Source of the DNA: Actinoplanes regularis
GTDB lineage: Bacteria; Actinomycetota; Actinomycetes; Mycobacteriales; Micromonosporaceae
NCBI RefSeq assembly: GCF_900188005.1
Contig: NZ_FZNR01000006.1
Span: forward strand, 186,001-250,000
Reading direction: 5' to 3'
Length of the DNA: 64,000 nucleotides
The stretch's first letter is position 1; the number at the start of each line of letters is the position of its first letter. Shown piece by piece: positions 49,345-57,340 of the stretch. The notes under the pieces are model-generated. The model saw nothing but the letters and a program-made list of their open reading frames with translations. It had not been told where the DNA came from and made no database searches. The position numbers and the translations under genes were made by a program.

Positions 49345-50216
49345 TTTGATTCCTCTCTGAAAAGCAGACGAGCGGCGTTCTGCTTAAGGATCTTGAGCCG
49401 CACCGGTGGCTTGATGTCAAGAGCGGCGAAGTCGGCGAGCCAGCGGTCCGGGGTGATCACCGGGTAGTCGGAGCCGAACAGCACCTTGTCCTGGAGCAGG
49501 CTGTTGGCGTACCGCACGAGTTGCGGCGGGAAGTACTTCGGCGACCAGCCCGACAGATCGATGTGGACATGCTCCTTGTGCGTGGCGACCGCCAGCGCCT
49601 CGTCCTGCCAGGGAAAGGACGGGTGGGCCAGGATGATCCGCAGGTCCGGGAAGTCCACCGCGACGTCGTCGACCAGCATCGGGTTCGAGTACTTGAGCCG
49701 GATTCCGCCGCCACCGCGCACGCCCGCGCCGATCCCGGTCTGGCCGGTGTGGAACAGCGCGATCGCGCCGAGCTCCTCGATCGCCTCGTAGAGCGGGTAG
49801 GCCAGCCGGTCGTCCGGGGCGAAACCCTGCAGGCTGGGGTGGAACTTGAATCCGCGTACCCCGTGGTCGGCGACGAGGCGGCGGGCCTCGCGGACGCCGG
49901 CCGCGCCCCTGTGCGGGTCGATGCTGGCGAACGGGATCAACACGTCCGGATGCTCCGCGCAGCTCGCGGCGATCTCCTCGTTCGGGATGCGCGGGTGGCC
50001 GGTGGCGTGCTCGGCGTCCACGGTGAAGACCACCGCCGCCATCCGCCGGGCGCGGTAGTGGTCGGCCAGTTCGCCGACGGTCGGCCGGCGGTTGCCGTGC
50101 GCGTGGAAATAGTCCGCGGACGCGTCCAGCAGCTCCGGGCTCAGCGAGCTGTGGCCGTCCCTGCCGACCTCGGCGTGGGTGTGCACGTCGATGGCGACGA
50201 GTTCATCGAGGTTCAT
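49341..50216 (-). CDS. Amidohydrolase-2 family metal-dependent hydrolase/decarboxylase
   Basis: A 291-residue TIM-barrel. The metal-binding IDVHTHAE N-terminus, GFKFHPSLQGF, the LFHTGQTG His strand, ILAHPSFPW and the FGSDYPVI aspartate at the C-terminus fit the ACMSD-like amidohydrolase_2 group, which catalyses non-oxidative decarboxylation or ring-opening hydrolysis of aromatic or lactone substrates. Overlapping start-stop codons link it to the SDR and MaoC genes. Its place in the operon suggests it makes or consumes a carboxylic acid for the ligase. Confidence 0.85.
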   Translation of the reverse strand: MNLDELVAIDVHTHAEVGRDGHSSLSPELLDASADYFHAHGNRRPTVGELADHYRARRMAAVVFTVDAEHATGHPRIPNEEIAASCAEHPDVLIPFASIDPHRGAAGVREARRLVADHGVRGFKFHPSLQGFAPDDRLAYPLYEAIEELGAIALFHTGQTGIGAGVRGGGGIRLKYSNPMLVDDVAVDFPDLRIILAHPSFPWQDEALAVATHKEHVHIDLSGWSPKYFPPQLVRYANSLLQDKVLFGSDYPVITPDRWLADFAALDIKPPVRLKILKQNAARLLFREESK

Positions 50217-51091
50217 CCGCGGGGCACCGGGATGCCGTAGGTCTCCGGCGGGAAGTCCCAGGAGGACGCGATCGCCTCGGCCGGCCAGCCGCCGTCGCGG
50301 AAGGCGACGACCTTCTCCGCCGGATGCGACCAGAGCGCCAGCCGGTCCCCGCCGATCCCGATCGCCTGGCCGGTGATCCCCTTCGCGGCGTCCGACGCCA
50401 GGAACGTGATCAGCCCGGTCACGTCCTCGACGGTCCCGAGGCCCTCGTCGCGGCGCAGCCAGGCCGGGAAGGGCTCACCGGTGCGCTCGGCCTCCTCGAT
50501 GACCGGGGCGAACGCCGGGATCGACCTGGTCATCTCGGTCGCCGCGATCGGCACCACGGCGTTGACCGTGATCTCGCTGCGAGCCAGTTCGAGCGCCCAG
50601 GTGCGGGCCATGGCGGCGATCCCGGCCTTGGCCGCCGCGTAGTTGGTCTGCCCGAAGTTGCCGCGCTGCCCGGCCGGGGACGCGATCAGGATGATCCGGC
50701 CGCCGGTGCCCTGTTCGCGCATCCGGATCGCGGCCGCCCGGGCACAGGTGAACGTGCCGCGCAGGTGCACCCGGACCACCGCGTCGAAGTCGTCGTCGGT
50801 CATCTTCCAGAGCACCCGGTCGCGCAGGATGCCGGCGTTGGTGATCAGCACGTCCAGCCGGCCGAACGCCGTCACGGCGGCCGCGACCAGCCTCTGCGCG
50901 CTCTCGGTCTCGCCCACGGCCGCCACGACGCCGATCGATCCCGGGACCGCCGCGACCGCGGCGTCGACCGCCGCCCGGTCGACGTCGTTGACCACGACGG
51001 ACGCGCCGGCCGCGGCGAGCGCCCGGGCATAGGCGAGCCCGAGGCCCCGGCCACTGCCCGTGACGAGGGCGACCCTGCCGGACAGATCCAT
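50213..51091 (-). CDS. SDR-family oxidoreductase
   Basis: 292 residues with VALVTGSGRGLGLAYARALAAAG (cofactor loop), NAGILRDRVLWKM, the ASPAGQRGNFGQTNYAAAKAG Ser-Tyr-Lys site and a C-terminal extension (about 235-292). It resembles the hydroxyacyl-CoA dehydrogenase domain of multifunctional enzyme 2. It is the first gene of the SDR-amidohydrolase-MaoC-ligase operon, all linked by ATGA or short gaps, divergent from a MarR regulator with operator sites between. Confidence 0.88.
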   Translation of the reverse strand: MDLSGRVALVTGSGRGLGLAYARALAAAGASVVVNDVDRAAVDAAVAAVPGSIGVVAAVGETESAQRLVAAAVTAFGRLDVLITNAGILRDRVLWKMTDDDFDAVVRVHLRGTFTCARAAAIRMREQGTGGRIILIASPAGQRGNFGQTNYAAAKAGIAAMARTWALELARSEITVNAVVPIAATEMTRSIPAFAPVIEEAERTGEPFPAWLRRDEGLGTVEDVTGLITFLASDAAKGITGQAIGIGGDRLALWSHPAEKVVAFRDGGWPAEAIASSWDFPPETYGIPVPRG

Positions 51092-51145
51092 GCTTCTCAA
51101 CCTCTCACAGCACCGGCGCGCGGCGCGACAGTTCCGGGCCGCGCA

Positions 51146-51203
51146 GGATTGACAGGATTCCTGTTGATCCCGAGTTTCGACGACGATCAGGTTTCCTGTC
51201 AAC
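51146..51203. promoter_or_regulatory. Two MarR-type operator sites
   Basis: Site 1 (51146-51170) is a 25-bp imperfect palindrome with TTGACAGGA and TCCTGTTGA arms. Site 2 (51186-51203) carries a TCCTGTCAA half with a weaker left half. Both lie in the spacer between the divergent SDR operon and MarR gene. Confidence 0.65.
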
Positions 51204-51243
51204 GGGGTAATCTCGCGGCATCTTTCACGCGGAGGGACCGTCC

Positions 51244-51654
51244 ATGCCGTCACTGCTCTACCTGGTCAAACAACTGGAGTTGGCGGTCCGCGCCCGCCTC
51301 GACGAGCTGGTCCGCCGCCACGGCATCACCGCGCTGCAGTACACGGCGCTCACCGTCCTGGAGCGCCACGACGGACTTTCCGCGGCTCAACTGGCCCGCG
51401 ACTCGTTCGTCACGGCCCAGTCCATGGCCGACATGGTCCGCACCCTGGAGACCCGCGCGCTGATCCGCCGCGAGCGCAATCCCGCCAACCGCCGTGAGCT
51501 GCTGATCCACCTCACGGACGAGGGCCGCTCCCTGCTGGCCGCGGTGGAGGCCCCGGTACGTGAGCTCGAAGCCCGGATGATCGCGAAACTGACCGGAACC
51601 CGGGCCACCGAGTTCCGCCAGGCCCTGATCACCGCCTGGCAGTCGCTCGCCTGA
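51244..51654 (+). CDS. MarR-family transcriptional regulator
   Basis: 136 residues with a winged helix (about 30-100): LQYTALTVLERHDGLSAAQLARDSFVTAQSMADMVRTLETRALIRRERNPANRRELLIHLTDEGR. The flanking helices form the usual MarR dimer interface. It probably represses the divergent four-gene catabolic operon through the palindromes upstream and responds to an organic-acid or acyl-CoA inducer. GGAGGG precedes ATG 51244. Confidence 0.9.
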   Translation: MPSLLYLVKQLELAVRARLDELVRRHGITALQYTALTVLERHDGLSAAQLARDSFVTAQSMADMVRTLETRALIRRERNPANRRELLIHLTDEGRSLLAAVEAPVRELEARMIAKLTGTRATEFRQALITAWQSLA

Positions 51655-51672
51655 CCCACCCGCTCCGGAGTC

Positions 51673-51698
51673 CTCCGGCCGGTCCCGGCGCGGCCGAT
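51673..51698 (+). promoter_or_regulatory. FliA-type promoter for the membrane GGDEF-EAL gene
   Basis: CTCC (51673-51676), a 16-nt spacer, then GCCGAT (51693-51698), 45 bases before the start. Confidence 0.55.
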
Positions 51699-51743
51699 AG
51701 GACCCGCATGCCAAGCCCCGGTCCCGGGAACCGGTGACGACTC

Positions 51744-53999
51744 ATGATCGGTCGTTACCGGGGAATCCGCCATCTGTGGTGGATCTATCTGCTGCTGACG
51801 TCCGCGCTCGCGGCCGTCTACGTCATCGTGCCGTTGAACGGCGGCACCCGGTGGATCTACGTGCTGGTCAACAGCACCGCGCCGATCGCCACCTGGATCG
51901 GCCTGCGCGGGCACGTCCCGGCGCGGCGGGGCGGCTGGCTGGTGATCGGGCTCGGGCTGGCCTTCTCCGCGGCCGGCGACGTGATCTTCGCCCTGCACAC
52001 CGCGGGTGGCAATGAACCGGCGTTCCCCTCCAGCGCCGACGTGCTCTACCTCCTCGGCCATCTGACCATCGCCGCCGGGACCGCGATGCTCGCGTCCCGG
52101 GCCGGCCGGACCGCCTTCGTCGACGCCGCGGTGCTCCTGACCCCCCTGGCCAGCCTGGCGTGGATCCTGGTGGTGCAGCCGACGATCACCGTGGGCGGCA
52201 GCATCGCCGCCCGGTTCTTCGCGACCGCCGCGCCGGTCAGCACGCTGATCGTGGTGTACTGCGCGCTGGCGCTGGCACTCGGCATCGAGTTGCGCGCCCC
52301 GGGTGTGCGCTGGCTGCTGACCGGGCTGGTGGCCTGGTTCGTCTCCGACGCGCTCTACACCCATCAGGGGCTGACCGGGACGTACACCGAGGGCGGGCTG
52401 ATCGATCTGGGCTGGATGGCGATGCCGATCCTGCTCGGCACGGCCGCCCTGCACCCGTCGATGGTCGCCGCCACACCACACCGCTCCGCGGTGCACGCGC
52501 TTCCCCTGTCGCGCGCCCTGATCCTGTTCGGGGCCGCGCTGCTGCTGCCCTGCCTGCACCTGTTCTGGGAACCGCGCTCGGACAACCCGCTCCTGCTCGG
52601 CGCGGCGCTGTCGATGGCGCTGGTCGCGATCCGGCTGGTCAGGCCGATCCACGAGCTGTCCTGGCGGGCCGGGCACGACCCGCTGACCGGGCTGGTCAAC
52701 CGCAGCCTGCTGATGGACCGGCTGGCCCTCGAGCTCAGTTCGATGCCGCCCGGCCCGGCGGCCCGGCTCGGGCTGCTCTTCTGCGACCTGGACCACTTCA
52801 AGGATGTCAACGACAGCCTCGGCCACGACGCCGGCGACCAGCTGCTGATCGAGATCAGCAGCCGGTTGCGGGCCGCGGTCCGGGACACCGACGTGGTGTG
52901 CCGGCTGGGCGGCGACGAGTTCGTCATCCTGATGCCGGGTACGACCGAGGAGCAGGCGGTGGAGGTCGCCGAACGGGTCGCCGACAACCTCGGCCGGGCG
53001 ATGCGGCTCTCCGACGGCACCGAGTTCTTCGCCTCGCTCTCGATGGGGTTGCGCACCACCGGTGACCCGCAGGCCGACCCGGACACCCTGATGCAGGACG
53101 CGGACACCGCGATGTATCAGGCCAAGGCGGCCGGCCGGGGCCGGGTGGTGCGGTTCGACGCGGAGATCCGCGCCGGGGCGACGCAGCGGCTGCGGCTCGA
53201 CGCCGACCTGCGCCGGGCGCTGACCCACCCGGGCGAGCTCTACTGTGTCTACCAACCGGTCTTCCAGGTCGGCGACGGCCGGCTGAGCTCGGTGGAGGCG
53301 CTGGTCCGCTGGCGGCACCCGACGGACGGGATCCTGCCGCCGGGCGTGTTCGTGCCGGTCGCCGAGGCCTCCGGCACCGTCGCCCAGGTGTTCGCGCTGG
53401 TGCTCAAGGAAGCCCTGGCCGAGCAGCGCCGCTGGCACGACGCGATCGGCCGGTGGATCCCGGTCGCGGTCAACCTCTCCCCGCGCCAGCTCACCGACTC
53501 CACCGCCGAGCTGGTGCTGGCCGCTCTGGGGCGCGCCGGCACGCCGCCGGACATGCTCACCCTGGAGCTGACCGAGACCGGCATGGCCGAGCCCTCGACC
53601 GTGGACGCGGCGCTCGGGCCGCTGCGCCGGGCCGGCGTGAAGATCGCCGTGGACGACTTCGGCACGGGTTACTCGTCGATGGCCCGGGTCGCCGATCACG
53701 GCTGGGACATCGTCAAGATCGACCGCACCTTCGTCGCCGGCATCCACCACGACCCGGCCCGGTGCTCCCTCGCCGACGCGATGATCAAGATGGCGCACGC
53801 CCTCGGCATGGTGACCGTCGCCGAGGGTGTCGACAACGCCGCCGACCTCCAGGCGCTCGCCCGGCTGGGCTGCGAGTTCGCCCAGGGCTACCTGCTCGCC
53901 CGCCCGGTCGGCGCGGACGGCGTGCTGGAGATCGCCATCGCCGAGCCCGAGATCCCGGCCGAGCTAGGCGCCGGCCGCCTCCAGGCGAGCCAGCTGTGA
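51744..53999 (+). CDS. Membrane-bound GGDEF-EAL dual c-di-GMP enzyme
   Basis: 751 residues. About eight membrane helices occupy residues 10-300. The cytoplasmic GGDEF domain (about 308-470) has an intact GGDEF (389-393) and an RxxD product-inhibition site five residues before it (RDTD, 380-383), so diguanylate cyclase activity with feedback is likely. The EAL domain (about 485-740) has EALVRW (518-520), ELTETGMAE, DDFGTGYSSM, KIDRTFV and AEGVDN, so phosphodiesterase activity is also possible. The N-terminal membrane domain resembles the MHYT/MASE-like sensory modules but I cannot assign it. Its 3' end overlaps the convergent aldo/keto reductase by 36 bp. Confidence 0.92.
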   Translation: MIGRYRGIRHLWWIYLLLTSALAAVYVIVPLNGGTRWIYVLVNSTAPIATWIGLRGHVPARRGGWLVIGLGLAFSAAGDVIFALHTAGGNEPAFPSSADVLYLLGHLTIAAGTAMLASRAGRTAFVDAAVLLTPLASLAWILVVQPTITVGGSIAARFFATAAPVSTLIVVYCALALALGIELRAPGVRWLLTGLVAWFVSDALYTHQGLTGTYTEGGLIDLGWMAMPILLGTAALHPSMVAATPHRSAVHALPLSRALILFGAALLLPCLHLFWEPRSDNPLLLGAALSMALVAIRLVRPIHELSWRAGHDPLTGLVNRSLLMDRLALELSSMPPGPAARLGLLFCDLDHFKDVNDSLGHDAGDQLLIEISSRLRAAVRDTDVVCRLGGDEFVILMPGTTEEQAVEVAERVADNLGRAMRLSDGTEFFASLSMGLRTTGDPQADPDTLMQDADTAMYQAKAAGRGRVVRFDAEIRAGATQRLRLDADLRRALTHPGELYCVYQPVFQVGDGRLSSVEALVRWRHPTDGILPPGVFVPVAEASGTVAQVFALVLKEALAEQRRWHDAIGRWIPVAVNLSPRQLTDSTAELVLAALGRAGTPPDMLTLELTETGMAEPSTVDAALGPLRRAGVKIAVDDFGTGYSSMARVADHGWDIVKIDRTFVAGIHHDPARCSLADAMIKMAHALGMVTVAEGVDNAADLQALARLGCEFAQGYLLARPVGADGVLEIAIAEPEIPAELGAGRLQASQL

Positions 54000-54968
54000 C
54001 GCGTCCAGCTTGATCTCGAGAGCCGGGAGCAGGTCGTCGAGCTGCTCGGGGGTCTTCGGGCCGATCAGCGGGACGACCGACGGCCGGGCCTGGTGCAGCA
54101 GCCAGGCCAGGACCGTGCGGTTCGGGGTGCTGCCCAGCTCGGCCGCGACCTCGTTCAGCACGGCCAGGCGGGCGCCCACGTCCGGGCCGGCGTAGTTCTC
54201 CATCATCCAGTGGCCGGCGCGCTTGGCCGGGTCGTCGTAGACGCCCTTGAGGATCGGGGAGTACGCGACCAGCTGCAGGTCCCGGTGTTCGGTGAGGTAG
54301 TCCCACTGCTCCGCGCCGACGATCGAGGCGGACGCGTTGCCGGCCTTCGGGCGCAGGTACGAGTGCTGCTGCTGAAGCGCGACCGGCGCCACCCAGCCGT
54401 ACCGCTCGCACAGCCGCCGGATCGCCTCCAGCCGCCAGGTGCGCACGTTCGACCAGCCCAGGTAGCGCACCTTGCCCGCGGTGACCAGCCCGGAGAGCGC
54501 CTCCAGGGTCTCCTCCAACGGGGTGCCCACATCGTCGACGTGCACGTAGTACAGGTCGACGTGGTCGGTACCGAGCCGCTTCAGGCTGCCGTCCAGGGCG
54601 TGCCGCAGCGTGTCCGCCCCGGCTCCGGCGAAGGTACGCCGGGCCAGCTCCCAGTTCGCCGTCCCGTCCGCGTTCCACAGCTCGTCCGAGTACGCCGGCA
54701 CGGCGCTGCCCTTCGTGGCCAGGAAGACCCGGTCACGGCGGTTCCTCAGCCAGCGGCCGAGCAGTTCCTCGCTCTCCCCGCCCCGGCTGCCCCGGTGCGC
54801 CCACCACTCGTAGCAGTCGGCGGTGTCCAGGAACGAGCCGCCGGCCTCGAGGTAGCGGTCCAGGATCCGGATCGAGTCGGCCTCGCTCGTGGCACCGCCC
54901 ATCTGCATGGCGCCGAGCGCGAGCTTGCTGACCTGAGTCCCGGTTCGTCCCAGTTCCATCGTTTCCAT
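53964..54968 (-). CDS. Aldo/keto reductase (AKR13/YajO-like)
   Basis: 334 residues of the AKR superfamily. It shows GGSFLDTADCYEWW, FLATKGSAV, VDLYYVHVDD, YLGWSNVRTW, VAYSPILKGVYDD and SVVPLIGPKTPEQLDD. It reduces aldehydes or ketones with NADPH. ATG 54968 is chosen: the MerR-type promoter upstream would start transcription almost exactly there, giving a leaderless mRNA; ATG 54959 is the alternative. The 3' end overlaps the GGDEF-EAL gene by 36 bp in convergent orientation. Confidence 0.88.
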   Translation of the reverse strand: METMELGRTGTQVSKLALGAMQMGGATSEADSIRILDRYLEAGGSFLDTADCYEWWAHRGSRGGESEELLGRWLRNRRDRVFLATKGSAVPAYSDELWNADGTANWELARRTFAGAGADTLRHALDGSLKRLGTDHVDLYYVHVDDVGTPLEETLEALSGLVTAGKVRYLGWSNVRTWRLEAIRRLCERYGWVAPVALQQQHSYLRPKAGNASASIVGAEQWDYLTEHRDLQLVAYSPILKGVYDDPAKRAGHWMMENYAGPDVGARLAVLNEVAAELGSTPNRTVLAWLLHQARPSVVPLIGPKTPEQLDDLLPALEIKLDASQLARLEAAGA

Positions 54969-54975
54969 GCGGTCG

Positions 54976-55010
54976 ACGCTAGGACCTGGAGCGCGCTCCA
55001 GGTCAACCGG
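54976..55010 (-). promoter_or_regulatory. MerR-type promoter/operator for the aldo/keto reductase
   Basis: A perfect 22-bp palindrome (54983-55004) with GACCTGGAGCG arms sits between TTGACC (-35) and TAGCGT (-10), which gives the elongated 19-nt spacing typical of MerR-activated promoters. No merR gene is in the window. Confidence 0.7.
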
Positions 55011-55034
55011 TGGAGTGACGGAACCCACACTTTC

Positions 55035-55104
55035 GATACGAGAGCGTTCCGTTTTCTAACTCACCGGACTACTGTTCGATTCAGATACGAGACAGTTCCG
55101 TTTC
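55035..55104. promoter_or_regulatory. Two direct-repeat operators before the MFS exporter
   Basis: GATACGAGAGCGTTCCGTTT (55035-55054) and GATACGAGACAGTTCCGTTT (55084-55103) differ at two positions and are 49 bp apart. The core fits an ACGNNACNGTNNCGT palindrome, a TetR-type site, likely for the TetR gene downstream. Confidence 0.6.
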
Positions 55105-55125
55105 GAAACCGGGGGGAAACACCGG

Positions 55126-56706
55126 ATGAACGCGCAACCGACACCCCAGACCGCCGGGCATCCCCGACGCTGGGCCATCCTGGGCGTGCTGGTCATCAGC
55201 CTGCTCGTGGTGGTTCTCGACAACACCGTGCTGAACGTGGCCCTGCGGATCATCGCGGACCCGCAGCGCGGCCTCGGCGCCACCCAGAGTGAGCTGGAGT
55301 GGGCCATCAACTCGTACACCCTGGTCTTCGCCGGCCTGCTCTTCACCGCCGGCATCCTGGCCGACCGCCTGGGCCGCCGGATCACCCTGATCACCGGCCT
55401 GACACTGTTCGGCATCGCGTCGCTGATCTCGGCGTACGCCGACAGCCCCGACCAGCTGATCGCCGCCCGCGCGGTGATGGGCCTGGGCGCCGCGGCGGTC
55501 ATGCCCGCCACCCTGTCGATCATCGCCAACGTCTTCGATCCGCGTGAGCGCGCCCGGGCCATCGGCGTCTGGGCGGGCGCGGTCGGCCTCGCGGTCGCCC
55601 TAGGCCCGATCCTCGGCGGCTTCCTGCTCGAACACTTCTGGTGGGGCTCGGTCTTCCTGATCAACGTGCCGATCGTGATCGTCGGCGTGGCCCTCGTCGC
55701 GATCCTGGTGCCGGAGTCCCGTGACCCCAAGCCGGGCCGGATCGACGTCTTCGGCGTGCTGCTCTCCATCGTCGGCCTGACCCTGCTCACCTACGGCGTG
55801 ATCAAGGGCGGCGAGGACGGCTTCGGCGAACCGCTCTCCTGGGGCCCCATCATCGGTGGCGTCCTGGTGCTGATCGGCTTCGTGCTCTACGAGCGCCGCA
55901 TCGAGTTCCCCTCGCTGGACGTGCGGCTCTTCGGCAACCGGCAGTTCTCCGCCTCCACCGGCATGATCGGCCTGGTCTTCTTCGCGGCCATGGGCTCGAT
56001 GTTCTTCGGCGCGTTCTATCTGCAGCTGGTCCGCGGTTACGGTCCGCTCGCCTCCGGCGCGCTCTTCGTCCCGTTCGCGGTCGGTCAGATGGTCTTCGCC
56101 CCGATCAGCTCGAACATGGTGAAGAAGTTCGGCCCCAAGGCCGTCAGCACCGCCGGCCTGCTGCTGGTCGCGCTCGGCCTGGCCGCCTGGCTGCCGATCG
56201 GGGCGGACACCCCGATCGCCGTGGTCGCGTTCGCGTTCTTCCTGATGGGCGTCGGCATGGCCAACGTGATGCCGCCGGCCACCGAGTCGATCATGGCAGC
56301 GCTGCCCCGGGAGAAGGCCGGTGTCGGCTCCGCGGTCAGCAACACCATCCGGCAGCTCGGCGGCGCCCTGGGCGTCGCGGTGCTGGGCGCCGTCCTCTCC
56401 TCGGTCTACCGCGACAATCTGGGCACGGCCACCGACGGCCTGCCCGGCGCGGCGGCCGACGCGGCCCGCGAGTCCATCTCCGGGGCGTACGCGGTGGCCG
56501 CGCAGGCGGGCCCGGCCGGCCCGGCGCTGATCCAGAGCGCCAACGAGTCGTTCGTCACCGCGATGCACTGGGCGGCCGTCGGTTCGCTGGTGTTCGCGCT
56601 GCTCGGCGCGGTGGTCGCGGTGCTCTTCCTGCCCGGCAAGCGGCCCGCGGAGCAGCCCGCCCCGGTGCTCGCGGAGGAGCAGGGCGTGGCCCTGGCCGAG
56701 GCATGA
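55126..56706 (+). CDS. MFS drug exporter (DHA2, 14-helix EmrB/QacA type)
   Basis: 526 residues with 14 predicted membrane helices. Family motifs: LDNTVLNVALRII in helix 1, LADRLGRRITLITG (motif A), RAVMGLGAAAVMPATLSII (motif B/C) and GPILGGFLLEHFWWGSVFLINVP. It should export hydrophobic toxins or antibiotics using the proton gradient. Two operator repeats precede it and a TetR gene follows 13 bases after, a self-regulated export pair. Confidence 0.92.
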   Translation: MNAQPTPQTAGHPRRWAILGVLVISLLVVVLDNTVLNVALRIIADPQRGLGATQSELEWAINSYTLVFAGLLFTAGILADRLGRRITLITGLTLFGIASLISAYADSPDQLIAARAVMGLGAAAVMPATLSIIANVFDPRERARAIGVWAGAVGLAVALGPILGGFLLEHFWWGSVFLINVPIVIVGVALVAILVPESRDPKPGRIDVFGVLLSIVGLTLLTYGVIKGGEDGFGEPLSWGPIIGGVLVLIGFVLYERRIEFPSLDVRLFGNRQFSASTGMIGLVFFAAMGSMFFGAFYLQLVRGYGPLASGALFVPFAVGQMVFAPISSNMVKKFGPKAVSTAGLLLVALGLAAWLPIGADTPIAVVAFAFFLMGVGMANVMPPATESIMAALPREKAGVGSAVSNTIRQLGGALGVAVLGAVLSSVYRDNLGTATDGLPGAAADAARESISGAYAVAAQAGPAGPALIQSANESFVTAMHWAAVGSLVFALLGAVVAVLFLPGKRPAEQPAPVLAEEQGVALAEA

Positions 56707-56719
56707 CCCGTCGGTAACA

Positions 56720-57334
56720 ATGAACCCCATGACCAGCACCGTCTCGCCCGGCCAGGAGCGTAAGGCTCCTGGCCGGCCCCGCAACGCCCAGGCCGACGAG
56801 GCCATCCTCGACGCGGTGCTCACGCTGCTGGCGGAAGGGCAGAGCACGGCGGCCCTCTCGATCGAGGCGGTCGCCGCGCGGGCGGGCGTCGGCAAGGCCA
56901 CCCTCTACCGCCGCTGGCCGAACAAGGAAGCCCTGCTCATCGACGCGGTCCGGAGCATGAAGGGCCCGATCCCGGAGCTCGGCGGCACCTCGGTCCGCGA
57001 CGACCTGATCGCCCTGGTCACCGCGAACCGGTCGTCCCGGGCCCGGGAGTTCGGCATCGTCACCGCCTGCCTGCTCCCCGACCTGTTGCGCGACTCCGAG
57101 CTGAACCGGATGCATCACACGGTGATGGAACCCCGGCGCGAGTTGATGCGCGAGATCCTGCGGCGGGGCATCGCCGACGGCGAGCTGCGCCCCGACCTGA
57201 ACGTCGAGCTGACCCTCCTGATGCTCGGCGGCTCGTCGATGATGCAGGGCATGTTCGACTTCCGCACCGGCGTGCCGGACAAGGAGTTCCCCACGGCGCT
57301 GGTCGACGCCGTCCTGCGCGGCGCCCGCGCCTGA
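56720..57334 (+). CDS. TetR-family regulator
   Basis: 204 residues. The N-terminal helix-turn-helix (about 28-72) is SIEAVAARAGVGKATLYRRWPNKEALLIDAV; the rest is a helical ligand-binding domain with a TetR_C_16/AcrR-like pattern. It probably represses the MFS gene just upstream and itself. ATG 56720 sits directly after ACCCGTCGGTAACA, an element shared with the acyl-CoA dehydrogenase promoter; ATG 56729 is an alternative. Confidence 0.88.
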   Translation: MNPMTSTVSPGQERKAPGRPRNAQADEAILDAVLTLLAEGQSTAALSIEAVAARAGVGKATLYRRWPNKEALLIDAVRSMKGPIPELGGTSVRDDLIALVTANRSSRAREFGIVTACLLPDLLRDSELNRMHHTVMEPRRELMREILRRGIADGELRPDLNVELTLLMLGGSSMMQGMFDFRTGVPDKEFPTALVDAVLRGARA

Positions 57335-57340
57335 CCGCGT

